This document shows, one piece after another, positions 13,876 through 29,598 of a DNA stretch of 64,000 nt; position 1 is the first letter of the stretch, and every line of letters starts with the position of its first letter. The stretch is from Dentipellis sp. KUC8613. Its lineage: Eukaryota > Basidiomycota > Agaricomycetes > Russulales > Hericiaceae. A model generated the notes under the pieces. It did no database searches. It was not told the origin of the DNA and saw only the letters and a list, made by a program, of their open reading frames with translations. A program made the position numbers and the translations under genes. Location of the stretch: the NCBI GenBank assembly GCA_002286715.1, contig NSJX01000036.1:194666-258665 (forward strand), in the 5' to 3' direction.

Positions 13876-16310
13876 CTAGTGCTCTGTCTCTTCCCAGGTC
13901 CTCCCGACGGTCTTGACGAGGTCGGCCTCGGTGATCTGCTTGCCGCTGGTGAAGTACCCCGCAGCGATCTTCGCGTCGATCTCGACACGGGAGTCCATGG
14001 GGATTAGGTGTTCTGCGCCCAAGTCAGCACGGAGTGCACGATGATCTCATGGAAAAGGTCTCACCGGGGATGTCGTAGCGCTTGAGGATCGGGATACCCG
14101 ACTGCACGATCGCATTGTATTTCCTGTCGTAGTGTCAGACAAGGGAAGAATCGTCGGGCGGAAAAGAACGGACATGTCGCTCATGGACACCATGTTGTCG
14201 ATCTTGCGAATACCGAGCCAGTGGAGGACGTCGGGCATGAGTGCCTGGAAGCGCATGTCCTTGACTCCCGCAATGAGCTCCGTCGCGCGGAAATACTTAT
14301 CGGCCGAGTCGCCGCCGCGCTTGCGAAGGTTGTACACGAGGTACCTGCAGGGCGCGTTAGCAGTAGGTCTGCGGAGAGATGCAGGGTACGTACTTGGTCA
14401 CTTCGCCGAGTGCACGGCCCTCCTTACGGAAGTAGACGACGACACCGACACCACCACGCTGAGCGGTGTGAATGCATTCTTCGATGGCGAACGTGAGGTA
14501 GGGTTTGCAAGTGCAAATGTCAGACCCAAACACATCGGACCCGTTGCCTATGTGTGATTCGTCAGTGGCTGGTGGCGAAGGGAGGGGTGAGGCTTACACT
14601 CGTCATGTACACGGAGGGTGAGCTCCTTGCTCTCATCGTACATGTATGACGCAGGCCCAACTATTTACATCGGGTAAGTGAATCAACGCAAAGAGATCAA
14701 GGGCTATAACGTACAGATGTAAACAGTCATACCACCGATAGGTGGGAGGAAGACCTTGATATCGGGGCGCGTGATGAGTTCAGGGTACATTCCTCCAGTG
14801 TCCTCGAACAGTGCACGACGGAGGAGGTTCTCCGAGCTGCAAGCTGATTAGCGAGGCCCAACGACAACAAAGTAGAACACGCACATCCCAAAGCGCTCAG
14901 CCACGCCAGGCAAGTACCACACCGGCTCGATCGCGGCCTTGCTGATTGCAATTTCGACACCAGGGTCTGCGGGGTTCACCGAGCCATCCGCATTCAGCAG
15001 CGGCACGCTCTTCATCACGATCTTCCCGTCCACAACCACGTCGCCTTTCCTCGCCGCCTCGTCGATCTCCGACAGCTTCATGTGCGCCTTCGTGACTGCA
15101 ATGCTGGGGCGCACATCCAGGCCCTGTTCTGTCATCTCGCGCGTGAAGACCTGCGGCACCAGATGGCCCCACGGGTCGAAGGACACGATCTTGCCAGGGT
15201 CGAACCATGATGGCTGGGGCGGAATGGGGACGGGTGGCTCCGTGCGCGAGTAGTCGGGCTTGTGCGTCGGCACGAGCGTGCCCATCGCAATCGCGAGCGC
15301 GCGGTAGATCGAGTACGAGCCGCTGTGGGCTCCGATCGCGTTGCGGTACTTGAAGGACGACGGCAGACGCGAGCAGATCACGGGCCCGCGTTCGGTGGGG
15401 TCGGACGCGCCCCATTTGAGCGCGTGCGGTTTGACGCCATGCTGGTCAGGGTATGCTGTAGATAGAATCAGCACGTGTGCATATGGGATGAGTCCGAAGA
15501 TGATGCTATGCGAGGCTATGGAAAATATCTGCGACTGCAGTTGGTCAAAAGATCATGCATGCGACCACCACGGGGCTGCCTCACGAGAATGCGACATTGT
15601 CGGCTCGTACGTAACGTCATAATTGACACCATACACAGTATGCCAACGCACAAGAAATTCTTCAAGTCCTCCTTCAAAGATGAGACTCACTGGTGAGCAT
15701 GACACGGCCTGGGTAGAGTAGCTTCTCCCGCTCTCTGTCCGAAATTATCTTGTCGGGTGACTCCGTCGAAGCTTGACCGGACCCTAAGACGCTGACTGCG
15801 CTAGCAGATGGTGAAGCAGATGCATCGGCATTCGCTGTGGTGGGCAACGGAACGGGTGCAGACTGGGCTGGACTGGCGACCCCGCTACTTGCTGGGCGAG
15901 ATGTCACGCTGCTAAGCGAATCTAGCTGTACAATCATATCAGATATAAGACAGGGAGGATGTAGAGCGAAGGTGAAAGGGTGGAGATGAGCCGTCTGACA
16001 CCACCCGGCACGCGACTCCTAGCGGCAGGGACGCGAAGGTAGGGGACACTCCCGATGCGTCGACTGACGGTGCCGTGAGCGACATCTGCTGGCAAATGAC
16101 AGAGTTAGGCAGCAGCGTCCTCAACGCGACTATCAGCCGCCCCATCGGCAGTTTCTATCCACCTTCAGCAGTTCCACTGCCCTGCGCGTACCAATACCCG
16201 AAATGCACGCGTACCTTGGCTTGTAAAGCTTGCTGCGACACCTGAAGCGATTGAAGCTGGGTGAGGATCTGGGTAAGGACTGCATGGTCGACAGTAGGAT
16301 CAGACGACAT
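13876..16310 (-). CDS. URC1: GTP cyclohydrolase II-like protein, URC1 type (uracil catabolism)
   Basis: A multi-exon gene. Exon 1 is 16310-16215 (Gln/Leu-rich start MSSDPTVDHAVLTQ), exon 2 is 15925-15691 and exon 3 starts at 15455. The N-terminal region after a low-complexity Ala/Ser/Pro linker (YPDQHGVKPHALKWG, HSGSYSIYRALA, DPWGHLVPQVF) matches the domain found before fungal GTP cyclohydrolase II homologues. The C-terminal half holds the cyclohydrolase II zinc motif C-x10-C-x-C (HDECNGSDVFGSDICTC; the first Cys is formed across an intron near 14540-14595), then EGRALGEVTKYLVYNLR and LHWLGIRKIDNM. The end is EADLVKTVGRTWEETEH. In yeasts URC1 acts in the URC route of uracil degradation; this role is inferred by family. 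An alternative in-frame Met lies 30 bp upstream at 16340. Confidence 0.82.
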
Positions 16311-17644
16311 GGTGGAAGAAAGAAAGAAAGAGCTGGGCAACGGGCACGATGATAAGGTGAGGCGGCGAGCGGCGCCGCGAGGAGACCGACGCGATGCCGA
16401 GGTCAGGTGATCTCCGCAGTGTCCACGTGGTCTTCCAGCGCTAAAATTCCGACGGCGCTATCTTTTCCTCTTGCCTCTGACCGTCGACAACGTTCCCATG
16501 GCCAGCGCTGTCCACCGACCTTACAGCTAATCTCTGCCAATTTATAGAGAGGTACGCCTGTACTTTGTGAAGCGTCTCATCGCAAGCATGCAGCGTACTC
16601 ACCTCCAACTCTTCGCAGTACTTCCCGATCGCTGTTATCTTTGACTCGTGCCGGGCGCTCGCCGAATGTCATATCTCCCTGGATAAAAATCTTGCTATCA
16701 GTGCCGCACATTGGTGCGCGTCGTCGCGGGCACCCGCATTTTATATCGTCTAGGGCTTTGTAGACACGCAGCGTCACGCGAGGGGATTGAGGATGTCGCG
16801 TCATACCATCGACGTTTGAACCAGGCGAAGGGTGCGAGCAATCATACCCGCAAGAAGCTGAGTTCTTATATTTTCTCACGGCGAGCTCATAAGACTGCCT
16901 GCTATCACAATAAGATGTTTAGTTTGCGTCAGTCATCCCGAGAAAGCGTATGTTTAATCCCCTGGCGTTGTACTGATGACCCGAGGCCGCTGACTCCATA
17001 CAAACTCGTCTACCTCAGTGTTCTCGGACCATTTGTGGCCACACTGTCCGACCCTTGCGAAGCGAGCTTTTGCTCCCAAGCAGTGGATGACCATCACACT
17101 ACTGCGGCGGCATAGAAGGACGGTTGTCCCTCCAGCTCCAATCACATGCGCGAGAATGTTCAACGCCTAGCCCCGCTATAATTGATGGGAGCTTCCTCCG
17201 GATCTGCGTTGTCCTCGCACCGCCCTGCGCAGCTGCACTCGTCACCTTCTACACTCACGCTCTCTTCGATGCAGTGTTGACGTCGAAGCTCACATGCATA
17301 GTTTTTACTTGACTGACTGACTCTTGCCGTGCAGAGACCACTGCGCCAGTTTTTTTTGCTCTCACTTTGGCAAACAGTCGCCAAAAGCAGCAGAAGAGTT
17401 GCCTCCATAGATGCGACGTCTGCACTTGAGGGAATGTTTGCTTCAAACACACATGGCATGTCATCGGCCCGGCTAGAGCAACAACCCACTGTAGGTAACG
17501 TTACGCAGATCATTGCATTCACATCGGACATGGCATGCAGCCGATTTTCAACTCGACTGACCAATATCCATACCTCGCGCAAAGCCTATGTGCTCAGCTC
17601 GTATATATACGATACCGCGGACCAAGGACTCATATAGCATTCTA
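16311..17644. other. Divergent intergenic region URC1-like / EstD
   Basis: This is a bidirectional promoter region. Short open frames occur but none is supported by similarity. The EstD TATA box lies at 17602. Confidence 0.55.
17602..17609 (+). promoter_or_regulatory. TATA box of EstD
   Basis: TATATATA-type element (tatatata context) 43 bp before the EstD start codon. Confidence 0.6.
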
Positions 17645-20003
17645 ATGCGGCATCTTCACCTTCTAGCTTTGCTGGCAATATCAAGCGGTGCCCATATTGC
17701 AGCAGTGTTTAGGACCATCGATCTTGGATACGCGACCTACCAATCTAATGTCCACCTCACTGAAGGCGTCACGAGTTTTTTCGGTATTCGATATGCTGCT
17801 CCGCCTGTCGGTAAGATCATTCATCAAAAATACCTCCTATTTCTTTTCGACTGAAGATGTGAATGGCACCTTGCAGGAAAGCTCCGATTTGCCGCCCCGC
17901 AAACGCCACGTCGTGTTCGCGAAATTCAGAACGCGACTAAGTCCGCATTACAGTGCTACCAAATAGGCATAAATGGCACCGAGGGCGCGTCTTTAAGTAG
18001 TCCTTTCAGGAGTCGGTCATTGGAAAAGCGAGATACGGATGGGATCTCCGACGAGGATTGCCTTTTCCTTGAGTAAGTATAGGTTGATTGCGCTGGAGCT
18101 ATGATACTAAAACATCGCAGCGTGCATGTTCCCGATATGCCGAGGGAGAAATCGTCTCTACCAGTCATCGTCTACATCCATGGCGGAGGGTACGCATTAG
18201 AACCTTTCATTTCATCAGCGTCGTTTACTGATTGGACCCCTAGGTATGATGCCGGAAACGCTTCTATCTATCCCGCATACGACTTCGTGAGACAATCCAA
18301 CTTCACTATCATTTCCGTCAATATCCAATATCGCTTAGGCGTATTTGGTAACGCTTTGACTTTATTGTATTTTTGTCGGTACTCATGCATGACCATATAG
18401 GTTTCCTTGGCGGACAAGCGGTGAAAGAGAAAGGTGCACTCAACGCCGGTTTGCGTGAGTTCACCGCGTTTCATAATCCGTGACCGGCTTCCTCACTACT
18501 CTCCAGTCGACCAACAGCTCGCCTTGCAATGGGTACAGAAATACGTATGCTACTTTCGCCTTCTTCTTGAACTAGACTTTAACTTACTTTTGACAGATTC
18601 CCAAGTTCGGGGGAGATCCTACGAAAGTGTCGATCTGGGGCGAGTCTGCCGGGGCCGGGTCGGTGCTCCTCCACACTGTCGCCCATGGCGGTCACACCAA
18701 TCCTCCTCTTTTCCGCGCGGCCCTCGCCAACTCGCCCTTCCTTCCTTTTGCATACCGCTACAATGATCCCATTACCGAGGTATCGACTCTCTTCGCGGGT
18801 CTCTACGAGTGTAATTCTGACGCATTTTCCAACGAAGTCACTGTACTCCAAATTGGTTGTGCATACGAAGTAAGCCCCTGCTCGCACATTCAAATTTCTT
18901 GTGACTTATATACTCAAACCGGCCCTCTCAGCTGTAACCAATCTGCCGACTCGTTAGACTGTCTTCGCGAGGTCGACGCTGCAGCCTTGGTGACAGCCGA
19001 AGCAGCTGTCGACAGCTCGAACTTTCTCGGCCTGTTCAGTTTTGTCCCTGTCGTCGATGACGAATTTCTCGTAGAAAGACCCACGGTCACTCTCCAGCGA
19101 GGACGTCTCAACGCGGTGTGCCTTCTTTCGCTTCGAGTACCACTCAACCTCCTCATTCACCTTCTGTTGACCAGAAAGCCGCATTGATCTCCACCAATAC
19201 CCATGAAGGAACGATCTTTGCGCCTCCGGAAGCTCTAGCGAACATCACACTGAGACAGTATATTACGGGTCTCTTTCCTCGTCTTGATGACCGTCAAGTC
19301 GACAAAGCCGTTCAACTCTATCAGCAGGGCAATATAAGTACCGTGCCCCATCAAGCTGCAGCGGTCATGGGCGACGGTAGATTTCCTCTCATATAGTGAT
19401 CGGGTGTTAACAGCGCTGACCTTGTCGTCGCCAAGCCATCTTTATCTGCCCTGCGTACTACGCCCTCGAAGCGTTCGGGGATTGTGGGTGGAAGGTACGT
19501 CCGATGAAGACTTGAGGTCTGGCCATCATTCAATTCTGACTCCTGTAGGCCGAGTTTGCGATTCCTCCCGGGCTGCACGGCGACGACGTTTCCTACCAGT
19601 TCTCAAAGTGAGCTCTCCTTTAATTTCACGAGAAACGGTTCGCACTAATATACGGTCCCCTTCAGTTTTGTGATTCCGCCAAATTTCAACAATTCGGACT
19701 TTAGCACAGGCTGGCAGCAGGCTTTCATCAATATGGCTCGCTCATTGGATCCCAACGCTAAATTTGAGGATACTATAGTACCCCAGTGGCCAAGATGGTC
19801 CTCCGGTCGCGCAGAGATGTTATTCAATCGTACAGACAGCGCGCAGCCCGAGCCGGTGGTCCGTACGATCAGTACGGATGACCTGCAGGTGACTCGTTGC
19901 GAGTGAGGAGTTTTGATTCTAAATGGATGTCGCAGAACTTTACTGATAAGCCGGTTGTTCGAACAGATTTTGGGCTAGTGTAGCCGCAGTCAACAACCAA
20001 TAG
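17645..20003 (+). CDS. EstD: secreted type-B carboxylesterase/lipase
   Basis: About 537 residues from 14 exons. The signal peptide (MRHLHLLALLAISSGAHIA) is followed by TIDLGYATYQSNVHLTEG and AAPPVG. The oxyanion-hole HGGGY is split by an intron with a GTACGC donor near 18190. The nucleophile elbow is [11 protein letters not shown] (near 18635), the acidic residue is in STNTHEGTIF (near 19200) and the His is in GLHGDDVSYQF (near 19580). FNNSDFSTGWQQAF...RSLDPNAK follows, and a terminal micro-exon encodes FWASVAAVNNQ and the stop at 20001. Exons were checked for frame and no lesion was seen. It is the first of four highly similar plus-strand tandem copies (EstD-G) with 0.8-kb spacers, and is expected to be an extracellular ester hydrolase. 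Confidence 0.92.
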
Positions 20004-20839
20004 CTTCATACTTTTGCCCCAAAATAGTATCTTCAACCATTTTTTTCCTAACGCCGAAGACTTGCTACACTCCATATTTAAGACCTTGCCTCCAGTTCTT
20101 GAGTTAGACGTGGTGCGTCGTCACGGAGATGACGGGGAGGAGATGAATCGTTGAGCGAGGCAAGTTGTAGCTGGAGGAACTCAAAGGTAAAGTGCAGTAT
20201 CCTCTGCATGGTAGTTAGCAGTGCCATGGGCAATTAGCCACTGAAAATATGCCGCAGACTTCTTGGTGCGGTCGACCTTTGCACCAGTTCACACATCTCG
20301 GCAGTTTATAAGAAACCTACAATCCCATGTGTGAAGACGAACAGTCAGGCACTCTACGATTGTGCGAGGAGCATCTCACTCCACTATTGCGAGCTGATTC
20401 AAAGCCGCTAGATGATAAATTTCCTTGGATCTCGGTCGCTCTGTCGTATTGTGGCGCTCAAAAGTTTGTCAGACAGACCATTCATCTAAATATACAATCC
20501 ACTAATGCTCGGCTTAGCGTCATGCTATAATGGAATAAATTTTCACACCGAGGTTCCTCCAGCTCGAAGCGACGAATCACGATGCACCGTGCTTCTCGGG
20601 CTCACCGATATGTCAAGCGGTTGAATGTTTGCGTCATTGAGTTCTATCGTCCCTCAGCACATGTTCCGGTCTGCACCTGCTTTCGTTTTGAACACCGTCT
20701 CAGGCTATTCACAGATGTGTTTGCATCGAACGAGTTGACGATTTTCAGCTTTCATCGCGCTGACATTGGCGCGTTATACAAAGCTTATACGACAGCTCAG
20801 GTATATAGCCCACAGGCGGAGTATGCGACACGCAGAGCG
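20004..20839. other. Intergenic EstD/EstE
   Basis: This is the EstE promoter region. A TATATA element lies at 20802-20807. An open frame from 20582 runs in frame into EstE exon 1, but starting there would put about 86 residues in front of the signal peptide, so it is treated as upstream sequence. Confidence 0.55.
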
Positions 20840-23185
20840 ATGCGCCTCTTCCACTTCCTGGTTTTGTTGGCGACTCCGTCGTGTATCGCTCAAACCCTCG
20901 CGCCGTTCAAGGTAGTCGATCTCGGATATGCGACCTATCAATCCAATGTTCACCTCGCTGAGGGCGTTACAAGTTTCCTCGGTATCCGATATGCGGCTCC
21001 GCCTGTCGGTAAGTACCTCCGCAAAGAGCTTACCTCAACTTGTGACTGACCTTGCTTAGGGGATCTTCGCTTCGCCGCTCCTCAGAAGCCGTCTACTGTC
21101 CATGGTATCCAGAACGCCACAGCGCCAGCATTGCAGTGCTACCAGACGAGCATCGTTGGTACGGAGGGTGCATCCTTGACCAGCCCATTCAGGGGTCAGT
21201 CTTTGGAAAGGAGGGACACGGACGGCATCTCCAACGAAGACTGCCTTTTCCTCAAGTAAGCCCAGACCAATTTTGTTTTGAGCTCTAGATACTCAGGCGA
21301 TGTGTGCTCCATAGCGTCCATGTTCCTGATACACCAGTGCAGCAATCGCCGTTGCCAGTCGTTGTCTACATCCATGCTGGCGGGTATGAATCGTGATACC
21401 CCTTGTAGTCGTCGCCGCTTCTCTGACCTGATATTCAGATATGATGCGCAAAATTCGTCCCTCTTCCCCGTGCAAGAATTCGTACAGCAATCGAACTACA
21501 GCCTTATTTCCGTGAATATCCAATATCGCCTCGGCGTCTTCGGTAGCATGCTCCCTGCGCTCTCAGCAGTCCTTTGGTACTGACCGACGACTCTAGGTTT
21601 TTTGGGTGGACAAGCTGTGAAGGACAAGGGAGCCCTCAACGCCGGTTTGCGTAAGTTCATACTCTCTAAATGCACCATCGTCTCTAAACCGCCTTTAGTC
21701 GACCAGCAACTTGCTCTAGAATGGGTCCAAGAATTTGTTCGTAGAGATCCTCGTTCTTTCGTTCTCCCTCTTATCATCATCGTCTAGATCTCAAAGTTCG
21801 GAGGCGATCCCACGAAGGTGGCGATTTGGGGCGAATCCGCTGGGGCTGGATCAGTCGTCCTCCACACAGTTGCGCACGGCGGCAACACCGATCCTCCGCT
21901 CTTTCGCGCGGCGCTCGCCAACTCACCCTTCCTTCCCTTTGCGTATCAATACAACGACCCTATCACTGAAGTACGTTTGTGACTAACGATGACTCCACAA
22001 ATACGTAAATCTAAACTTTTTCCGCTTGTAGTCTCTATACTCCAATATTGTAGTGGAAGCCAAGTAAGCACACGCGCTTAGACCCAAGTATGATCTCACG
22101 TACGAAGCCTCTTTCTTCTAGCTGTACTGAATCTGTCAATGCTTTGGGCTGCCTTCGGAAGGTCGACGCCAACGCTCTCGCTACGGCAGAAATGTCGGTC
22201 GACAGCTCAAATTTCCTCGGCTTGTTCAGCTTTGTCCCCGTCGTTGATGGCGAATTCCTTGTCGAGACACCCACAGTAACGCTTCAGCGCGGTCGCATAA
22301 ATGGGGTACGTCTCTCCTCTAAATATCGTGATCACTCATTCTCATACTCCGCCTTCTCCAGGAAGCTGCTTTATTCTCGACGAACACCCATGAAGGCACC
22401 CTCTTCGCGCCACCAGAGGCAGTATCGAACATCACGCTGACACAATACGTAACGGGTTTATTTCCTCGTCTCAACCAGCAGCAAATCGACAGCGCCGTGC
22501 AGCTGTATCAGCAGGGTGACTTGGACACCGTGCCGGACCAAGCTGCTGCGGTCATTGGTGACGGTAAGCTTCGCTCTTCCAGAATCGGCCGCATATGCAC
22601 TGCCCTGACTTCATCAATCCGAAGTCATTTTTATCTGTCCTGCATATTATGCACTCGAGGCATTTGGGGAACGGGGATGGAAGGTACGTCAGAGAAGATT
22701 CAACCTTTAAGACCTAAGCTCATCGCTAATTCTATCTAGGCGGAGTTTGCTATTCCTCCTGGGCTCCACGGGGACGACGTTTCCTACCAGTTTTCCACGT
22801 AAGCCTCCTTTGACGGTATGGTGAACCAATTCACACCGCGTCTTCCAGCTTCTTTGTTCCGCGAACTTTCAACAATACGATCTTTAGCACGGGCTGGCAG
22901 CAAGCTTTTATCAATATGGCTCGCTCGTTAGATCCGAATGCCAAATCCGAGGACACCATAGTACCCCAGTGGCCAAGCTGGTGTTCCGGTGGCACGGAGA
23001 TGTTATTCAATCGTACAGATGGTGCGCAGCCCGAGCCGGTGGTCCATACCATCAGGACGGATGGTTTGCAAGCAATCCGTTGCAGGCGAGGGAATTTCTT
23101 TTCTTCTCCTGTCGTAGAGATTTATTGATATTCCATGTCCGCGCGCAGACATTGGGCCAGCGTTGCCGCCGTGAACAATCAATAA
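20840..23185 (+). CDS. EstE: secreted type-B carboxylesterase with altered oxyanion loop
   Basis: The start at 20840 gives the signal peptide MRLFHFLVLLATPSCIAQ, then VVDLGYATYQSNVHLAEG. Catalytic motifs are [11 protein letters not shown] (near 21830), STNTHEGTLF (near 22380) and GLHGDDVSYQF (near 22765). Two oddities can be seen. The oxyanion loop reads HAGGY where the sister genes have HGGGY (near 21375). The last intron begins with GC instead of GT after TGCAG (23086) and ends at CAG before 23150, where EstF has GT at the same site. The last exon encodes HWASVAAVNNQ and the stop at 23183. No frame break was found, so the gene is probably functional with a modified oxyanion hole. Confidence 0.9.
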
Positions 23186-24062
23186 TATCATATATGTTTT
23201 TACAGATTCCTTCAAAGCGTGTCTTTATCTAGTCTATCTTGTCATTGTGCGACTATGGACACTTCATGACCCATTTACAAGACTTCGGTGATCATACTTG
23301 AGCCCGACGTGGATCTCCACCATCTGAGACTGATGTACGACTTGCTGTGCGATCGCCATCGACTTCCGCCCCACAACATAGCACGTCTTGATGAAAGGTG
23401 ACTTCTTGTACCACTCATGCACGCATTAAACCAGCAGAAACCGTATGCTTTTGAGTCTCTGGCAGGTCGCCGTCTCGTAGCCACGGGGTCGAACTGTCGA
23501 TCCAGAAGGCTTCGCACGTGCGCTCTATCGCCGGGCTGTCTCGTAAGGTGCATCTGCAATCTGTCAAGTCCTTTGCTGACTGAGGTCTTCCACATCACGA
23601 ACATACTCGCATCAACGAAGGGTGCCACCATGCTTTCCTCCGAGGCCGACCCCCAAGGATCCAATCGCATATTTGCATTTCCCTACCGAGTCAGTCTTTT
23701 GATTAATGTATGACAGTATGATGCATCGTAAACATGCTGGCTTACTGATGTTCGAGTCAGATAAATGAACTATTCTGAGGAATCGTCACCATTGACATTC
23801 ATTCGGCGGCAACGCGTATATCTGCCACGACCACCCGGGCGTCTCCATGTGAGTCGCCTTCTCGATTTCGTCAGAACAAGTACGAGGCTTCGTCATGTCT
23901 TGACGTGGATTAGAAGCAGAGCGCTAACCCGAACAGCGTTCCGCAGTGTTTCAGTGATCATCAAGTCATTATCACACAGATTCTAGGAAGGCAAATATAA
24001 CCTATATTTCTACTTAAATACAGCTGCAAGCGAAGGTCCAGGCATCACCGCCCAGCATCCCG
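23186..24062. other. Intergenic EstE/EstF
   Basis: No gene was recognised. Short frames near 23417 and 23765 lack similarity. It holds the EstF promoter, where only weak TATA-like sequence (TATATTT, 24003) is seen. Confidence 0.5.
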
Positions 24063-26431
24063 ATGTATCGATTTCCTCTTGTGTTGGCTTTGCTGGCGAC
24101 TGCATCTTGCAACGCTCGTGCTGACAGGCCGTTCAAAACAGTGGATCTTGGATATGCGTCCTACCAATCGAACGTCAATTTGGTAGAGGGCGTGACCAGT
24201 TTCCTTGGTGTTCGCTATGCTGCTCCGCCTGTCGGTAAGCACCTTTGGCGATTTCAGCGTGTAATGGAAATATACTGACAATTTTTAGGCAAATTTCGGT
24301 TTGCCGCTCCTCAGACGCCAAACCCTGTCCGCGGTGTTCAGAATGCCACAAAGGCGCCTCTACAGTGTTTTCAGGCCGGCATATTTGGTACACTGGGTGC
24401 ATCATTGACAAGTCCTTTCCGAAGCCGCTCCTTGGAGAAGAGGGATACGGATGGTATTTCCAATGAAGATTGTCTTTTTCTCAAGTAAGCTTCTTCGCTT
24501 GATATTTTGAACACATGATTCTGACATGATGCAGCGTACACGTCCCAAACACACCGAGTCAGCAGTCGCCGCTGCCGGTCATCGTCTATATCCATGGCGG
24601 AGGGTGCGTACGAACTATATCAGCAGAGTTATTTATTCACGGTTTCCTCATCTGTCCTGTAGATACGATGCAGGAAATGGGACTTATTACCCTGCGCAAG
24701 ACTTCGTCAAGGAGTCGAACTACAGTGTAATTTCCATTAACGTTCAATACCGTTTGGGACTTTTTGGTAAAGGCTTTTTTGCAGTCTTTCTAGTTTCGAC
24801 CTTCTGACGTCGTTTCAGGTTTCCTCGGTGGACAAGCAGTGAAGAATAACGGCAGCTTGAACGCGGGGATGCGTCAGTACTTATCCTTCCGTGTTTCGTG
24901 AATCCCCTTCTAATAGCAATAGCGACTAGTTGACCAACAATTCGCCTTGAAGTGGGTTCAAACTTACGTGCGCACATCTTCCTTGTAATTTCAGTCGCAT
25001 CGCCGTACTTATCCTTACCTCACTTATTTAGATCTCCAAATTTGGCGGAGATCCCACGAAGGTATCCATCTGGGGTGAATCTGCCGGTGCTGGATCCATC
25101 ATTCTCCATTCTGTCGCCCATGGTGGCAACGTCAAGCCTCCTCTCTTCCGCGCTGGTCTCGCCAATTCTCCTTTCCTTCCCTTCCTATACAACTACAGTG
25201 ACCCTATTACCGAGGTGGGTATCTCTGAAGTCCCTACCTCGCCATTGTCCTGAAGCGTTGCTCGGTCACAGTCATTGTATTCCCAAGTAGTCTCGAAGGC
25301 GAAGTGAGTAACCGTGTTTCCCGCTATGATGCCATACAACGTTCATCGGAATATATAATTTCAGTTGTACCAATTCTACGGACACTTTGGGCTGTCTTCG
25401 GAAAGTCAACGCTACCGCACTAGCCGCGGCGGAGGTGTCCATCGACAGCGCCAATTTCTTGGGGTTGTTCACTTTCGTCCCTGTCATCGACGGTGATTTC
25501 CTCGTAGAACGGCCAACGGTCACCCTCCAAAGGGGCAAACTCAATTCGGTAATGCTCCTATACTCAGTAGGGAAGTTCGTTCTGACTCGCTATTTCTCGT
25601 TTTTAGAAAGCTGTGTTGATCTCGACAAATACGCATGAGGGCACGATCTTCTCACCACCACAGGTAGTGGCGTCTTCAAATATTACTCTCAGACAATACA
25701 TATCAGGCCTCTTCCCGCGCCTCGATGAAGATCAGATCCGGAATGCGGTTCGGCTGTATCAAGTACAGGACCTGCCGACTGTGCCAGACCAGGCGAGCGC
25801 GGTGATGGGAGACTGTGAGTCTGCGTCAGCTCCTATCATGCATTACCCTGATGCAGTTCTGCATAGCTATCTTCATCTGTCCCGGCTACTACACGCTCAA
25901 AGCGTTTGGGGAGAACGCTTGGAAGGTGAGGCATTAGCCGTTCATTTTTTGTCCATTTCTAATCGATGTGGATGTCATGATTAGGCAAAATACGCCATCC
26001 CTCCCGGCTTACACGGCGACGATCTTTCATACGAGTTTTCGACGTAAGTCGTTCCGCTTTGCCACTTCGCCACAATATTCAATCCCTGTTCTTTAGTTTT
26101 GCCACCCCACCCGCATTCAACAATACAGCCTTCATCAAAGGTTGGCAGCAAGCGTTCCTGAACATGGCTCGTTCGCTCGATCCCAACACCAAGACGGAGA
26201 CTACTATTGTACCAAAATGGCCTAAATATTCGGTAAACTCTACGGAGATGCTGTTTAATCATACAGACGGTGCCCAGCCGGAGCCAGTGGTGCATACAAT
26301 CACTACAGGTCGTGTTCAGGCGGCTCGTTGCAGGTGAGGAACATTTCCCTGTTTCGCGTGTAGGACATTTCTGACCAACTCGATGTCAATGCAGCTTTTG
26401 GTCCAGCGTCGCTTCGGTGAACGGACAATGA
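24063..26431 (+). CDS. EstF: secreted type-B carboxylesterase/lipase
   Basis: The signal peptide (MYRFPLVLALLATASCNARA) precedes TVDLGYASYQSNVNLVEG. The oxyanion HGGG is near 24600, the nucleophile [11 protein letters not shown] near 25080, the acidic STNTHEGTIF near 25625 and the His in GLHGDDLSYEF near 26015. FNNTAFIKGWQQAF...RSLDPNTK is near 26120-26200. The final exon after RC encodes FWSSVASVNGQ, with the stop at 26429-26431. All 14 exons appear open and the intron positions are those of EstD. It is expected to be secreted and to cleave carboxyl esters; specificity is unknown. Confidence 0.91.
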
Positions 26432-27241
26432 TATCGTATTTTCCTACTACTTCCTCTTCGATTTGGCGGCGTGTATTTACGGCCGATTACACTCAATGTC
26501 TTCATAGTTTTCCTTTAGAGAGGATCAACGTCTGACGAACTGAACTGCTCTCATCGGTCCCCTGGTAATGGCTTACTCAGGCTGTAGAGCCTCGAAATAT
26601 TTCGCAGAATATTCGTCGCACTTGAAACAGCCTCACTTCTGTTTCACTGTGTATTCCATCGTATGCGCCGTCGGTTACTGAGGTTGTTGTGTCGGCCCGG
26701 CCACATTTCGGAAAAAGGTACAGGTTCTATCACGAGATGATCGTATCGGACACCTCGGTGCGCATTTCGTGTATTACTTCTAATAAAAGTCGGTTTGAAC
26801 GACGATGGAAGAACGTTCAAGGCCTCCGTGATCTATTCCCATCACTCAGGTGAGCTTCGTTACTTCCAAGTCTTTGATATGTTTCACAGCTGACGGATCC
26901 CACATTTAAGCAACCCTCGTGCCTGCGTGATTGCTGCGAGCAGTGGGCGAAGAACAAAGCTTGGTTGTAATGTCTTCATGCCGTTAGCTTCAGCGCCGTC
27001 GGATCAGCTAGGCCCTCATAAGGCACGTTACATCTCACCTGCAGAATGCCTTTGTCTTCGTGCACGGTGCATGGGTCCTCGGACTATCCACGTTCAGGCA
27101 CTTCGCTTCGCGAAGGTCAATATAACATGGTGATGATCAACATATTTTCTCAAAGATGCTGGGAGATATTCTGGTATCGCCTATGGTCTCATATAAAGAG
27201 CAGTTGCAGACGATAGGATACATTCGGTATCCAAGATTCCG
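26432..27241. other. Intergenic EstF/EstG
   Basis: This is the promoter region of EstG. No coding remnant was recognised. Confidence 0.5.
27192..27198 (+). promoter_or_regulatory. TATA box of EstG
   Basis: TATAAAG 50 bp upstream of the EstG start codon. Confidence 0.65.

Positions 27242-29598
<2,357 letters not shown>

Noticed and set aside
20582..20839. N-terminal extension of EstE from an upstream in-frame Met
   Set aside because: It would bury the signal peptide, and the TATA box at 20802 lies downstream of that Met.
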